Source: Tridacna crocea
Taxonomy: Eukaryota > Mollusca > Bivalvia > Cardiida > Cardiidae
Assembly (NCBI GenBank): GCA_943736015.1
Contig: OX031060.1
Location: forward strand, 2,066,001 to 2,130,000
DNA: 64,000 bases
Direction: 5' to 3'
The translations under genes were made by a program, and so were the position numbers. Within the stretch, counting starts at the first letter, position 1. Each line of letters starts with the position of its first letter. Below, piece after piece: positions 1-10,921 of the stretch. The notes below the pieces were generated by a model, which searched no databases, had not been told where the DNA came from, and saw only the letters and a list, made by a program, of their open reading frames with translations.

Positions 1-107
1 GAAAGGAAAAATGCAGGTTACCAGCATTTTCTCCTTTTCCCATACAGTTTTCAAAAGCTGTGTGTCTTTGAGTTGCTAAAACTTAGGACTGTGTAGTAGA
101 TGGTAGG
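1..107 (-). mobile_element. Family A TTAA element, cut by window edge
   Basis: Reverse-orientation copy. Half of the stem with the GGTTACC loop and the degenerate ACACAATCCC-side end are present. The other half lies outside the window. Confidence 0.75.
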
Positions 108-206
108 TGAACGAATTTCAGCAGACTGATCTAGATCTACGCAGATGACAAATGCAGCTATTGTTATGAGGAGCACTGAACTCTTTATTACACTATCACA
201 AGGTTT

Positions 207-403
207 GGATGACCCTGAGGGAAAAACCTTAGAAAACCTTGTGGGAAAAGGAGAAAAAGATGGTGGCTAGCATTTTCTCCTTTGCCAACCAGATTTTCTA
301 AATTGTACTTTTGAAGACAATCACCATATGTCAGCCAGCTTTAATATATTGTCTGCAAATGCTTTCAATTTAGGACCAGTCTTAAGTTTTTGGGCTTGGT
401 TAA
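207..403 (+). mobile_element. Family A element, 5'-truncated, diverged
   Basis: Forward copy with a decayed stem. The loop reads GATGGTGGCTAGC instead of GCTGGTAACCAGC. It ends in the TTAA at 400-403, which is also the first TTAA of the next copy. Confidence 0.7.
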
Positions 404-628
404 CCCATTACCACACAATCCCTACTCCTGACGCCCCTGAGAAAGAAGCCTTTTGAAAACAATGTGGGAAAAGGAGAAAATGCTGGTAACCAGCATTTTC
501 TCCTTTTCCCACAATGTTTTCTACCCTTTCCAAATCAAAATTTAATGTTTTAGGCACATTAATTTTGTCGTCTGCAGATGCTTTCAATTTGAACCAGTCT
601 ATAAATTTGTCGTTTGGTAAAGAGTTAA
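400..628 (+). mobile_element. Family A element, complete
   Basis: Complete 229-bp forward copy with TTAACCCATTACCACAC at one end and TTTGGTAAAGAGTTAA at the other. The stem is perfect around GCTGGTAACCAGC. It shares its terminal TTAAs with the copies on both sides. Confidence 0.9.
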
Positions 629-1034
629 CTCTTTATGAAAATTTAGACATATTAATATTGAGTATATTTTGAAGAGACACTAAACATGGCACAAATGATT
701 TGTTTTTGACAGGGTAGAAAACATTTGGGAAAAGGAGAAATTGCTAGTTACCAGCCTTTTCTCCTTTTCCCACAATGTTTCAAATGGCTTCTTTCTCAGA
801 GTTGCTTAACGCTTTACCACACGGCAAAATTTCAGACCTAACCAAATCGACAGCTTCTACAGACGACAATTTTAAAGTTGTTCAAATAATGCAATTTTGC
901 TTTCATAGGGTAGAAAACATTGTGGGAAAAGGAGAAAATGCTGGTTACCAGCATTTTCTCCTTTTCCCACAATGTTTTCAAAAGGCTTCTTCCTCGGGGG
1001 TGTCAAAAGTCGTCATTGTGTGGTAATGGGTTAA
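625..1034 (-). mobile_element. Two adjoining family A copies, reverse
   Basis: First copy is 625-809, with its left part diverged and a stem around GCTAGTTACCAGC. The second is a complete copy at 806-1034 with a perfect stem. The TTAA at 806-809 is shared. With the copies at 207-628 this makes a four-element head-to-tail array. Confidence 0.85.
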
Positions 1035-1066
1035 ACTTGGAATTGTGTGGTAAAAGGATAAACGGT

Positions 1067-1288
1067 TTAACTGTTTATCAAACAATGCTGAGTTGTAAAA
1101 ACCCCAAGGTAGAGGTCTTTCAAAAACATTGTGGGAAAAGGAGAAAACACTAGAACCAGCATTTTTTCTTTCTCCCAAAGTGTTTTCTACCCTATCAAAG
1201 AACTTCATTTATACCACTTTCAAAGGTGCCAACTGCAGATGCTTTGAATTTCAAAGAGTCTAAATTTTGTTGTTTGGGAAAGGGTTAA
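1067..1288 (+). mobile_element. Family A element
   Basis: Forward copy bounded by TTAA. The stem loop is damaged (CACTAGAACCAGC), and the outer ACATTGTGGG arm pairs with CCCAAAGTGT. Confidence 0.8.
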
Positions 1289-1460
1289 TAGTTCTGCTAG
1301 ACTGGTAATGATGTTTTTCCTGATATTTTGAGCTTTTCAATTAATATGCAGATGTTGCTGCAAATTTGCTGACAAAACCTGACTGTGAGTTTAGTCTAAA
1401 TGCTTCCTTTACGAGTTGGTCTTACTCATCAAGTATGCATTAGTTTTACCTTGTGGCGCC

Positions 1461-1767
1461 AAGTCCTGGTAGCTCAGTCAGTTGCGTGTATTATTTGTGA
1501 ACAGGGGTCGTAGGTTTGATCCCTTGCTTGGACAATTTCTTACCAAGGGTCTGTGATAGTCATTGCTACAGGTTTCATACCTCTCCCATTGCTGAGCATT
1601 GTCTCGACAAAGGTTATAACGGAAAGTAGCCAGAGGCTTGGGAAAGAAAATTGTGCAGAGTACTGCTAAAAGAGGCTCCAGGAATGCATGTATAGGTGCA
1701 CTGGCAGCAATGATATAACTGTATTAATGTTGAAAATGGTGTTAAACACCATACCATGAATCAATCT
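1461..1767 (+). mobile_element. tRNA-derived SINE (type 1)
   Basis: The 5' part resembles a tRNA, with an A-box-like TGGTAGCTCAGTCAG followed by a B-box-like GGTTTGATCC. The body contains the phrases 'AGCCAGAGGCTTGG' and 'AGGTGCACTGGCAGC', and the tail is GGTGTTAAACACC...ATCAATC. The same body occurs at 34655, 48417 and (reverse) 58977. It is not a functional tRNA because it has no acceptor stem. Confidence 0.8.
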
Positions 1768-1857
1768 TTTACTTTGTGTCAGATGAGAGAATGTCCCCAG
1801 AATGAGCAACCATTTCAACCACAACATTATTTTTGCTGTTTATCTAATTTGCTTCGT

Positions 1858-2250
1858 CCTTTACCAAACAACCCTGTCTTTTGAATGCCCTGGGAAATAA
1901 AGCATTTGAAAACATTGTGGGAAAAGAAGAAAATGCCTGTAACCAGCATTTTCTTCTTTTTCCACAATGTTTTCTGTCCTGTCAGATACAAATTTCATCA
2001 TATCAACTGTAACAAATTTGTCGTCTGAAGATGCTTTCAATTTGAACTAGTCAAAATATTGTCATTTTGAAAAGGGTAAACTGTTTACCAGACAACAAAT
2101 TTCCAGACTTGTGCAGAGCAACAAATTTGCAGGATGGAAAATTTAATAATTGGCCTGAATGGTGCACCATGTCTGCCTAGAAAACGATGTTGGTTGTGGA
2201 GTAAAATGTTTGTTACCAACATTATCTTGCATTGTTTTCCCAAGTCATTT
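1858..2250 (+). mobile_element. Family A copy plus a decayed second copy
   Basis: A forward copy spans 1858-2073. One stem base pair is changed on both arms (AAAAGAAG with CTTCTTTT). It is followed by a heavily decayed reverse copy (2074-2250) in which only pieces of the outer arm and loop are recognisable. Confidence 0.65.
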
Positions 2251-2289
2251 TTTCCACATTTCTTATTTAGAGATGTCTACAAACACACA

Positions 2290-2740
2290 AGTTATCTTTG
2301 AAACAACTTCCAATATAATCAAAGCGTTGAGAATGCTGTAGTGGTATTTGTAAAGGAAGCCATTATGTGGAATTAATAATTGGAAAGAAAAAGAGAAATA
2401 TTCAAATATTGGCTTGAAAACCATCCTACTAAGCAAATGAATACCTTCTTGGTTGAAGGTAGAGTACATATTTAGGATTATTTGTGTATTGGTGGTCTCC
2501 TTTTGATCAGGAGTAACATCCCTCGACAGTAGGATGCATGATGGACAGAGAGAGAAACCATGACTGTGAATATATCAAATAAAATTAAGTGGTACCAAAA
2601 AACTCAATTGCCTGGGAAAAATTAGGTTTAATTGGGTTTATATCCTTCAGTTTTGCACAAAATATGACACATGGTCTTCAAAATTCAATTTTGCACTCAT
2701 AGTGGTTTTGTCTTTCACAAATACCACCAAAATATGTCTT
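2290..2740 (+). repeat. Unclassified dispersed repeat, copy 1
   Basis: About 450 bp that matches, in inverted orientation, the DNA at 19505-20300. Matching blocks include 'GTGGTATTTGT', 'CAAATGAATACCTT', 'AATTGGGTTTAT' and 'CATGGTCTTCAAAATTCAA'. This copy lacks roughly 300 bp present in the middle of the other. No family assigned. Confidence 0.7.
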
Positions 2741-2884
2741 TCAGAAAAACTGCCAAACAAAAATGCTATCATTGTACAAGGTTAATGTTTAAATCAGATT
2801 TGATGCTCAAAAACTGTTGAAAAAGGCAATATAGAAATTCTGAAGTAAGACTGATTCTTTTTGTTGTGTCAATTCCACGATAGA

Positions 2885-3114
2885 TTAACCCCTTACTCCA
2901 TAGATACTCATTTTGACGGATCAACAACAGACAGCTTTTGAAAACATTGTGGGAAAAGGAGAAATAGCTCGTAACCAGCAATTCCTCCTTTTCCCACAAT
3001 GTTTCCCACTCAATCTGATATTTGTAGCCTCATTTGTCCATATTTTTGACATCATATCTTTGTTTGCTGCTGAAATGGAAGAGCCTCAAAGTGGCATATC
3101 AGGTAAAGGGTTAA
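2885..3114 (+). mobile_element. Chimeric A/B element
   Basis: TTAA-bounded, 230 bp. The left end is family B (TTAACCCCTTACTCCATAG), but the outer stem is family A (GGGAAAAGGAG with CTCCTTTTCCC). The loop is mixed: GCTCGT on one side and ACCAGC on the other, so the inner stem no longer pairs perfectly. Confidence 0.8.
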
Positions 3115-3907
3115 CATAATCAAACTCAGAACAGTCAAATGACAAATCTATTGACATAATTATATTGTCTAAAGCAAGGACTTTCTTACAACTATGAAAG
3201 TTTGCAACAAATGCATAGTTGAAAAATAAACTGCATCTGGAGGGATTTGAACCCATTCAGACAAGATCCTCAGGGTGGGGGGTTTAAAAGACCACTATAA
3301 TCACTGAGCAAAGGAGATATCTCTGTAACACAGTTGTTAGGCTTTGTATTTAAATCGGGATGTCAAGCCATGCATGGAGTGGTCTCCCGTACCAACCTAA
3401 ATGCATTGCTAAGAATTTTTCAAAAGAGCTGGGTTGAAGATTTATCAGGAATTTTGGCCAAAATTTTCAAAGATTTTGAGAAAACAGTTTTGGCCCTATA
3501 CACTTGAACTGTTCTAGTTTTGGCCCAGTCTAAAATATTGTCATTTGTTGAAAGATTAAAATAGTTGAGGCCAATACTTCTACATTTTGAGAAATTAACA
3601 TTGTTAATGAAGAAATATTTTGGCCTGTATTTTGTCAGGAAATAAAGAACAACATAGAAAAAAGCTGTCATGTTCAATAAAAATATTTGACATTTGAACT
3701 TAACTTCCATCATGTTAATTAGACATCTTGGAATAATTTGTCCAATCCCTGAGGCATGATTAATGTATTTTTGACCATATTTTGTGGAGCCATGGTGCCC
3801 ATAAATTGTGTTCTAAAACATTATGGATAACAGAACAGGCTGATTGTTTGTTTGGCATTTTTCTCCCTCTAAATCTTTACTAATTTTTCCAGATTTTCAA
3901 TTGTCTA
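3115..3907. other. No gene recognised
   Basis: AT-rich sequence without a supported gene, RNA or full element. The phrase GGATTTGAACCCATTCAG near 3242 looks like a lone B-box relic of a SINE on the minus strand. Confidence 0.5.
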
Positions 3908-4132
3908 TTAAGTCTTTACCAAATGATAAAATTTTAGGCAAGTCCCCAGTTTAAAAAAAAAATTGCAGATGATAAACTGATTGTATCTTAAATAATGGTT
4001 CCTATCTTTTTCAGGGTAGAAAACATTGTGGGAAAAGGAGAAAATGCTATTTACCAGCATTTTCTCCTTTCCCCACTATTGTTTAAAAATGCCATCTCCT
4101 TCAAGGTCGTGAAATTGTTTGGTAATGGGTTA
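3908..4132 (-). mobile_element. Family A element
   Basis: Reverse copy starting TTAAGTCTTTACCAAATG. The stem is nearly intact around GCTATTTACCAGC. The terminal TTAA has mutated to TTAC. Confidence 0.85.
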
Positions 4133-4164
4133 CACACTCAATCCAGGGTGTTACAAGCAAAATG

Positions 4165-4321
4165 AACTGAACTTTTGAAAATATTACAGGAAATTGCTGG
4201 TAACCAGCATTTTCTCCTTTTACCACAATTTTTTCTATTCTTTCAAAGGAAAAATTCATGCCTGCACATTGTTTCAATTTTGACAAATCCATTAGTTTGT
4301 CATTTGGTGAAGTCAGTTAAA
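4165..4321 (+). mobile_element. Family A element, 5'-truncated
   Basis: Forward copy missing its left end. The left stem arm has lost several bases (ACAGGAAATTGCTGGTAACC), while the right arm and right end are complete. Confidence 0.75.
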
Positions 4322-5339
4322 TGTAAAGTGTTTTAAGAGTTCTTTTAGAATGTTTGTATCTAGTATAGTCTCCTTTTCTCATAACGTTTACAATGTTTTC
4401 ACGGCAAAATGTATTTGAATCACTGTAAAATGGAGCTATTTTTCCTAAGGCTGTTGCCTGGCTGTACCTGGCAATGCCTAAACCCTAACTGGAATTTCAG
4501 CCCTGTCCTAGGAACATTCTGTGCTGTTTTGTCCCAATCTTTCAGCTGTCATTTATAATGCACTGAGGAATCACTATTACAGAAAAATGAAACCTAAAAC
4601 TAAGTTAGAAGTTGCCGGGTAGCTCTGTCTTGTGTTTACTTTTTACCTGAATTGAAGATTCATATCTATGTCAAGAACATACTGTCACCTTGACAGTCTG
4701 CAGCTAACATTTGGACCAATAGAACCATCAGAGATTTTCACCTTCATAATTAAATTTTCATGATTCTTAATGCTGTGATTTAAATTTAAGTGTATTTTAC
4801 TACCCCATTGCCAACTTTTGGCCACTATAGAGCCTTTCATGATGAATAAAACCTTTTTGCATGTAGGCAATTCTTATTTACAAGGATATTTTCAAAGTGA
4901 ATTTGCTGTATTTTGTGTGTTTCAGGCAGTAACGTCGGAGACAAAATAAAGTAACAATAAAACCTTGTTCACACAACCTCTGGGTAATAAAACTTCAACT
5001 CTGCTTCCTAATTTCTCCATTTTTATATCTTTTATTATCTGAGAAAATCGAAGTTAAAAAAAAAAGAGCTGTCCTGGCGTTTTCACGAATGTGAAATCTT
5101 GCATGATTCTGTGCCTCCTATCCATGTACAATTTCTAATTAAGTACTTTTGGCTCTTTTTGAAGCCAAAGGCGTAAATAAAAGCACTTGCAGAGAGCATT
5201 ATGTCATTACTTGAGATACTGATCTTATACCTAAAATGTCCACATGACTGTTTGGTCAAGCATATTTGATGAACTTTTGTCTGAATTTCAGTAGATCTTA
5301 TATTCCGTGGTCAAAAGAGGTCGAGATTTGAAATTTACT
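4322..5339. other. No gene recognised
   Basis: About 1 kb of AT-rich unique sequence. I see no splice-bounded coding exon, element terminus or tRNA-like box. Confidence 0.45.
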
Positions 5340-6034
5340 GTAACTGCATACCAAACGGAAAAAAACTTAGACTGGTCCAAATTGAAAGCACTTGCAGACA
5401 ACAAAAAAAATCTGACTCAAAAATTGAAACTTGACTTTAGAAGAGTAGAAAACATTGGGGGAAAAGAAGAAAATACTGGTTACTAGCGTTTTCTCCTTTT
5501 CCCACAGTGTTTTCAGAGGACTTTTTCCTCAGGGTTATTAGATCCAGGGATTGTTTGGTAAAGGATTAAAGAGTGAACTTATTACCCCATAATTTGGGGT
5601 GTTTATAAATCTGAGAAACAGAGGCTTTTGAAAAAAAACTTTGGGAAATGGAGAAAATGTAAGAAACCAGCATTTTCTCATTTATCTGTAATGTTTTCTT
5701 CTCTTCCAAATACTAATTTCAATTTTTGAGTCATATTAATTTTGCCTGCAAAATGCTTTCAATTTGGACAACTTTAGAATTTTATCTTTTATGACAGAGT
5801 TTAACCCATTACCACACGATCCCTACTTTTGACACCTCTGAGGTAGAAGCCTTTAGAAAACATTGTGGGAAAAGGAGAAAATGCTGGTAACCAGCATTTT
5901 CTCCTTTTCCCACAATGTTTTCTACCCTTCACAAAACGAATTTCACATATTCAGTCACTTTTATTTTGTCGTTTGCAAATGCTTTCAATTTGGACAAGTT
6001 TAGAATTTTGTCTTTTATTATTACAGAGTTTTAG
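5340..6034. mobile_element. Three family A copies in a row
   Basis: Reverse copy 5340-5569; forward, diverged copy 5578-5803 (loop GTAAGAAACCAGC); forward copy 5801-6034 with a perfect palindrome at 5856-5922 (33-nt arms around A5889). The last two share one TTAA. The 5856-5922 stem is a good reference for family A. Confidence 0.85.
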
Positions 6035-6099
6035 CCCATCTTTTACACATCTAACTTTTCAGAGTTTTTTTATTTTTAACGCTTCACTGCCACAGTTCT

Positions 6100-6190
6100 G
6101 TATTTTAACAAGCCTGTGGAAGGACTGACTTTCGAAAATATTGTCGTGAAAAGGAGAAAAGGCTGGTAACTAGCATTTTCTTGTCAACAG
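6100..6190 (+). mobile_element. Family A fragment
   Basis: Decayed left half with AAAATATTGTCGTGAAAAGG and loop GCTGGTAACTAGC. The right arm is lost. Confidence 0.5.
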
Positions 6191-6359
6191 TGCACTTTAT
6201 TGAGGTTGTGAATTGTTATTCTGTTACTGTTGATTTCTGACCAAATCCAAACTTTACCCAAAGGAAGATGTGAGTTTTTACAGGAAATAAGCAATATCTT
6301 TGATATTAAAACCTCTCTGTTTGTCTGTATTTCTGTTTTGCTTTAGATTGACATACTGT

Positions 6360-6587
6360 TTAACCCTTTACTCCATAAGGCATTTCTATGGTATCTTTAA
6401 TTCACCCTAAATTACAGCAAGGATGAAGTTGTTTCTTATGTGTATATGACACCTTTTGATAGCATAGAAAACATTGTGACAAAAGGTGAAATTGCTTGTG
6501 ACGAGCAATTTCACCTTTTGCCACAATGTTTTCCAAGACTCCTTTAAGCAATGCGTAGAATTGAGTATCTATGGAGTAAAGGGTTAA
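6360..6587 (-). mobile_element. Family B element, complete
   Basis: 228 bp bounded by TTAA, in reverse orientation (starts at the CCATAAGGCATTTC end). The stem reads GTGACAAAAGGTGAAATTGC on one side and pairs with GCAATTTCACCTTTTGCC. Its right TTAA (6584-6587) is the left TTAA of the next copy. Confidence 0.9.
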
Positions 6588-6815
6588 CCCTTTACCCCAT
6601 TAGGCATATTCTATGGCATCTCTAATTGACTCTTAAATGACAGCAAGGATGAAGCCAATTCTTATGTGTAAATGACACCTTTTTGATAGCATAGAAAACA
6701 TTGTGGCAAAAGATGAAATTGCTCGTCATGAGCAATTTCACCTTTTGCCACAATGTTTTCCAAAGGCTCATACAAGCAATGTGTAGAAATGAGTTTCTAT
6801 GGAGTAAAGGGTTAA
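6584..6815 (-). mobile_element. Family B element, complete
   Basis: Second family B copy, same orientation, fused to the previous one through one TTAA. The loop is GCTCGTCATGAGC. Confidence 0.9.
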
Positions 6816-6842
6816 GTTAAAAACTGGCCCTAAAGTGCAAAG

Positions 6843-7071
6843 TTAACCCTTTACTCCACAGATACTCATTTCTACACATTGCTTGTAGGAGCCTTTGGAA
6901 AACATTGTGGCAAAAGGTGAAATTGCTCGTGACGAGCAATTTCACCTTTTGCCACAATGTTTTCTATGCTATCAAAAGGTGTCATATACACATAAGAAAC
7001 AGCTTCATCCTTGCTATTATTTAGGGTCAGATAGCAATACCATAGAAATGCCTTATGGGGTAAAGGGTTAA
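6843..7071 (+). mobile_element. Family B element, complete (reference)
   Basis: Forward copy with a perfect 33+1+33 palindrome at 6898-6964 centred on G6931. Against the family A stem it differs only at arm positions 14, 21, 26 and 31 and at the central base, each arm change being matched on the opposite arm. Confidence 0.92.
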
Positions 7072-7602
7072 TGATATGATATTTTGATGAAGCCAGCCAG
7101 TTGGTCAACCAACCAGTAGCAGTACAAGGCTCTTTTGATCAGAATATCTCTTAGAGTACCACTAAATGGATTAATGATCAGATTGCAGTTTCTGTGCAGC
7201 CTGATCTTTGCCATCAACTGAAGCTCTAAAGGTTGTCCATAGCATTTGAAGATAGAATCAAATAATGTTTTATCCATCAGGCATATTTGCCCTTTGACAA
7301 TTTTCAGGTGAGCAAAAGGGGCATGATGGCCCTCTTTCTGGTTTCCAGAGTTAAATGTTGAGTCATTTTGTGAAATAGCTGTAATGCCAACCTAGCAAGA
7401 TTATGGTTTCATGTATATTATACAAATGCTCCCCGAAGATTTTCAGTAATTAACTAAAGTAAATTAACCTTGCGTTTTAAACATACCCAATTAAAACAAG
7501 ATGTTAGAATCACTTCAGGTTTTGTTAGCCTGATCCATTTCTAGACGAAGACAAGTTTTAAACTTAGAACATTTAAATTTATGTGAAAAATATTGCCCCA
7601 TT
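7072..7602. other. No gene recognised
   Basis: Unique sequence without a supported coding exon, RNA or element terminus. Confidence 0.45.
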
Positions 7603-7832
7603 CTTAACTCTTTACCAAACGATAAAATTTTAGACTAGTTCAAATTGAAAGCATTTGCAGACAACAACATAAAAGTCACTGAAACATTGAAATTTGTTTT
7701 CGGAAGGGTAGAAAACATAGTGGGAAAAGGAGAAAATGCTGGTTACCAGCATTTTCTCCTTTTTCCACGATGTTTTCAAAAGGCATCTTTTACAGGGTTG
7801 TTAAAAGTCGGGATTGTGTGGTAAAGGGTTAA
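7603..7832 (-). mobile_element. Family A element, complete
   Basis: Reverse 230-bp copy with both TTAA ends. The stem is nearly perfect around GCTGGTTACCAGC. Confidence 0.9.
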
Positions 7833-7996
7833 TTTACCTTGTCATAATTTAGAAGGTAGTCCCTGATAGACTATGAAATTATGTGCATATTGTGAGCATA
7901 TTTCCTTTTGCCACAATGATTTTGTTTAAGTTGTCATCTGTGGGATTAAGAAAGCAAATTTTGGGAGGAATGATAATAATGATGTTTTTGCCATTA

Positions 7997-8773
7997 GGAA
8001 ATGAACTCCGTATCAGAAGACAAATTGTAGGCTTGTCTACTGGAAAACTGAAAGGATTTGCAGACTTCAAAATAGTTGTATATAAAGAGACTTGTCCTGA
8101 AAATGACAGAAAACACTGTGGTAAAAGGAGGAAATGCTGGACCCCAAATTGTTTTCCAAAGGCTTCTGCCTCAGGTTTTATAAAACATGGGATTATTATG
8201 GTAAAGTGTTGGACACATTTTCTGGTGATGATTATTATATTTTCTTGTTTATGCATTTAATACTTATGCCAAAATTATAGAACTGTCTCATTTGAAAGCA
8301 TTTGCAGACGACAAAATAAAAGTGGCTCAAAACTTGAATTCTTTAAAAAAAAAAAAAAAAAAGTTGAAAACAATGTGAGAAAAGGAGAAAATGTTGATTA
8401 CCATCATTTTCTCTTTTTCCCACATTGTTTTCAACATGCCTCTTTCACAGAGTTGTTAAAACACAAAATTGCTGATAACCAGCATTTTCTCCTTTTCCCA
8501 CAATGTTTTCTAATATGCTGGAAATAAATTTCAATTTTTGAGTTAAATTTATTTTGCCATCTGCTAAATTAATGCTTTCAATTTTGTTCAGTCTAAAATT
8601 TTGTCGTTTGGTAAAGGTTAATAATGGCTCAAACTATGTCTTTGAAAGGATAGAAAACATTGTGGAAAATGCTTAAAGTGCAACTTTCCAGCATTTTCTC
8701 CTATTCCCACCATGTTTTTAAATGCTTGAATCATCATGGTCTTTAGAACACAGGATTATTCCAGAGAGGGCTA
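7997..8773. mobile_element. Run of four decayed family A copies
   Basis: Reverse copy 7997-8210 (right arm lost), reverse copy 8257-8465 with an A18 tract in the left half, forward 5'-truncated copy 8465-8621, and reverse copy 8618-8773. The last two share the TTAA at 8618-8621. Confidence 0.7.
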
Positions 8774-9048
8774 AATCTATTGGATGATATATTACATGTG
8801 TACAACACATTGCATGATCATAAGGCATCGTTGTGCCTCTTCAACTTTTCATGGTAAATTAACTGCAACTTTGAAAATGATGACCAAAAAAATTAAATGT
8901 CTGGGAAAATTCAAATTATTTGTACTTGTGCAGAATGCGTTTCTACACCAAACTGTAAACAGATGTTTGAAAAGAACATTACATAGTGATTGCAAGATGG
9001 GGCGTCAAAGCTCAGAGAATAGGTGAAGGATTATTCGTAGTTGTAAGT
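8774..9048. other. No feature recognised
   Basis: Short unique stretch; nothing supported. Confidence 0.4.
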
Positions 9049-9276
9049 TTAACCCATTACCAAACGACAATATTTTAGACTGGTCCATATTGAAAGCATT
9101 CGCAGACAACAAAATAAAAGTAACTGAAAATTTTAAATTTGTTTTGTGAAGGGTAAAAAACATTGTGGGAAAAGAAGAAAATGCTGGTTACCAGCATTTT
9201 CTCCTTTTCCCTCAATGTTTTCTAAAGGCTTCTTTCTCAGGGGTGCAAAAGTAGGGATTGTGTGGTAATGGGTTAA
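9049..9276 (-). mobile_element. Family A element, complete
   Basis: Reverse copy TTAACCCATTACCAAACG to GTGGTAATGGGTTAA with an intact stem. It shares the TTAA at 9273-9276 with a family B copy. Confidence 0.9.
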
Positions 9277-9505
9277 ATCTTTACTCCATAGATACTCGTT
9301 TCTACACATTGCTTGTAGGAGCCTTTTGAAAACATTATGGCGAAAGGTGAAATTGCTCATGACGAGCAATTTTACCTTTTGTCACAATGTTTTCTATGTT
9401 ATCAAAAGGTGTCATATATATACACATAAGAAATGGCTTCATCCTTGCTGTTATTTAGGGTCAATTTGAGATAACCTAGAAATGCTTAATGAGGTGAAAA
9501 GGTAA
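9273..9505 (+). mobile_element. Family B element
   Basis: Forward copy with stem loop GCTCATGACGAGC. The right terminal TTAA has decayed to GTAA. This A-B junction shows that the two families use the same target. Confidence 0.85.
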
Positions 9506-9769
9506 GCACTATGGCCTATAACTCTCATATTCGCCCCAAACTCTCATATATTCAAAGATGGAAGCTGCAGATATTGACCATATAGTCTTGACCAAAAACA
9601 TCAGTGTTGCATAATATTTACCATTGAGTTGGCGAGCCTGTGGCCCTTTACTTTCATATCCAAAGACCGTGAGAAGCTGCCGAGATTGGTCGAACAGCCT
9701 TTTCGAAAACGTTCTGCGGGCCATAGACTTTGAATTCATGTCTTTGCCAAAACTTCTTTCAAAAATGTT
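9506..9769. repeat. 'AAGCTGCC' dispersed repeat
   Basis: Two irregular units contain CTCTCATAT...GATGGAAGCTGCAGA and AGAAGCTGCCGAGATTGGTCGAA. The same unit occurs after the family B copies at 40025 and 52700 and once without an insertion at 52785. Function unknown. Confidence 0.6.
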
Positions 9770-10677
9770 GAAAATCATTGAAAATCTTCTTGTCTGAAAC
9801 CGTAAGGCCTAGGGCTACCAAATTTGGCATGTAGCTTTATCTAGTGAACCTCTACCAAGTGTCTTCAAATTATAATCCTGGATTCAAAATTGGCCCCGCC
9901 CCAGAGGTCACAAGTTTTACATAGGCTTATAATTATAGGGAGAATTTGTAAATTCTTCTTCTACCTAGCCATAGGGCCTAAGGCTACCAAATTTGGCATG
10001 AAGCTCTTTCTAGTGGGTCTTTATCAAGGGTGCCCAAATTATAGCCCTGGGGTCAAATTTTGCTCCACCCTGGGGTCATAAGTTTTACATGGACTTATAT
10101 AGGGAGAACTTTCAAATTCTGCTTCTACCTAGCCATAGGGTCTAAGGCTGCCAAATTTGGCATGTAGCTTTATCTAGTGGGCCTCTACCAAGAGGGCCCA
10201 AATTATAACCTTGGGGTTCAAGTTTGGCCCCACCACAGGGGCTTACAAGTTTTACATGGGCTTTTTCATTGGAAACTTGATGGATCTTCTTGTGACTAAC
10301 TATAAGACCTACGGCTAACCTGTGCGATGGGTCTCATGTTTTACAGGGCCTTTTATTGAGTAAACTTGTTTTACAGGGCCTTTTATTGAGCAACTTTGAA
10401 AATCATCTTGTTTATAACCACACATTCTAGACTTGACTTTTTTTTTTTTGGTATGGGGCTGTATCTTGCGGACTTCCACCAGGATTCAAGTATTTGTAGC
10501 TTTGTGGCCAAAAATGGCTTTGCCTTGGGGTCATAACTTTCTTGAAGGATTTTATGGAAGAAAATTTTGTATGTCTTCTAGTTTAAAACCAATTGGCTAA
10601 GTATTGTAATGTTTGGCTTGTAGTGTTTTGATGTATTAGCCAGTGGAGCAATACAGGGCCATCATCGGCCCTCTTGT
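9770..10677 (+). mobile_element. Helentron-like element, 5'-truncated
   Basis: About 150-bp tandem units carry phrases such as GGGCTACCAAATTTGGCATG and ATTATAGCCCTGGGGTCAAA. The 3' end is GCCAGTGGAGCAATACAGGGCCATCATCGGCCCTCTTGTT, split here as subterminal repeat GCCAGTGGAGC plus hairpin GGGCC/GGCCC plus TCTTGTT. The core and 3' end match the complete element at 30103-31585; the AGCTCCACTGGC head is missing. Non-autonomous, no Rep/helicase ORF. Confidence 0.75.
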
Positions 10678-10921
10678 TTTTACTTTTAGCAACCATTCAG
10701 CTTTAGTGTTTTAGAAGAGTAACGTTTTGTCCATAATTGTTGAAAGGGTAAAATTTTGTAAAAAATGAGATTTTCTTTTTTTCTACCTAAAAGCCATTTT
10801 AAGTTAAGCATAAAAAAATTAATAATTTCTTAAAGTGTCTCAGAGCTAAAAGGATTTAAATGAGCTGAGAGCTGCTTTCTTCAGCTTAGACTTTTTTCCA
10901 GAAAAATAATAACTCTTACAT

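Noticed and set aside
775-1026. Open frames spanning family A elements (for example 775-1026, 5865-6128, 45625-46110)
   Set aside because: They read through the palindrome (…ENIVGKGENAGYQHFLLFPQC-type peptides) and recur wherever an element lies.
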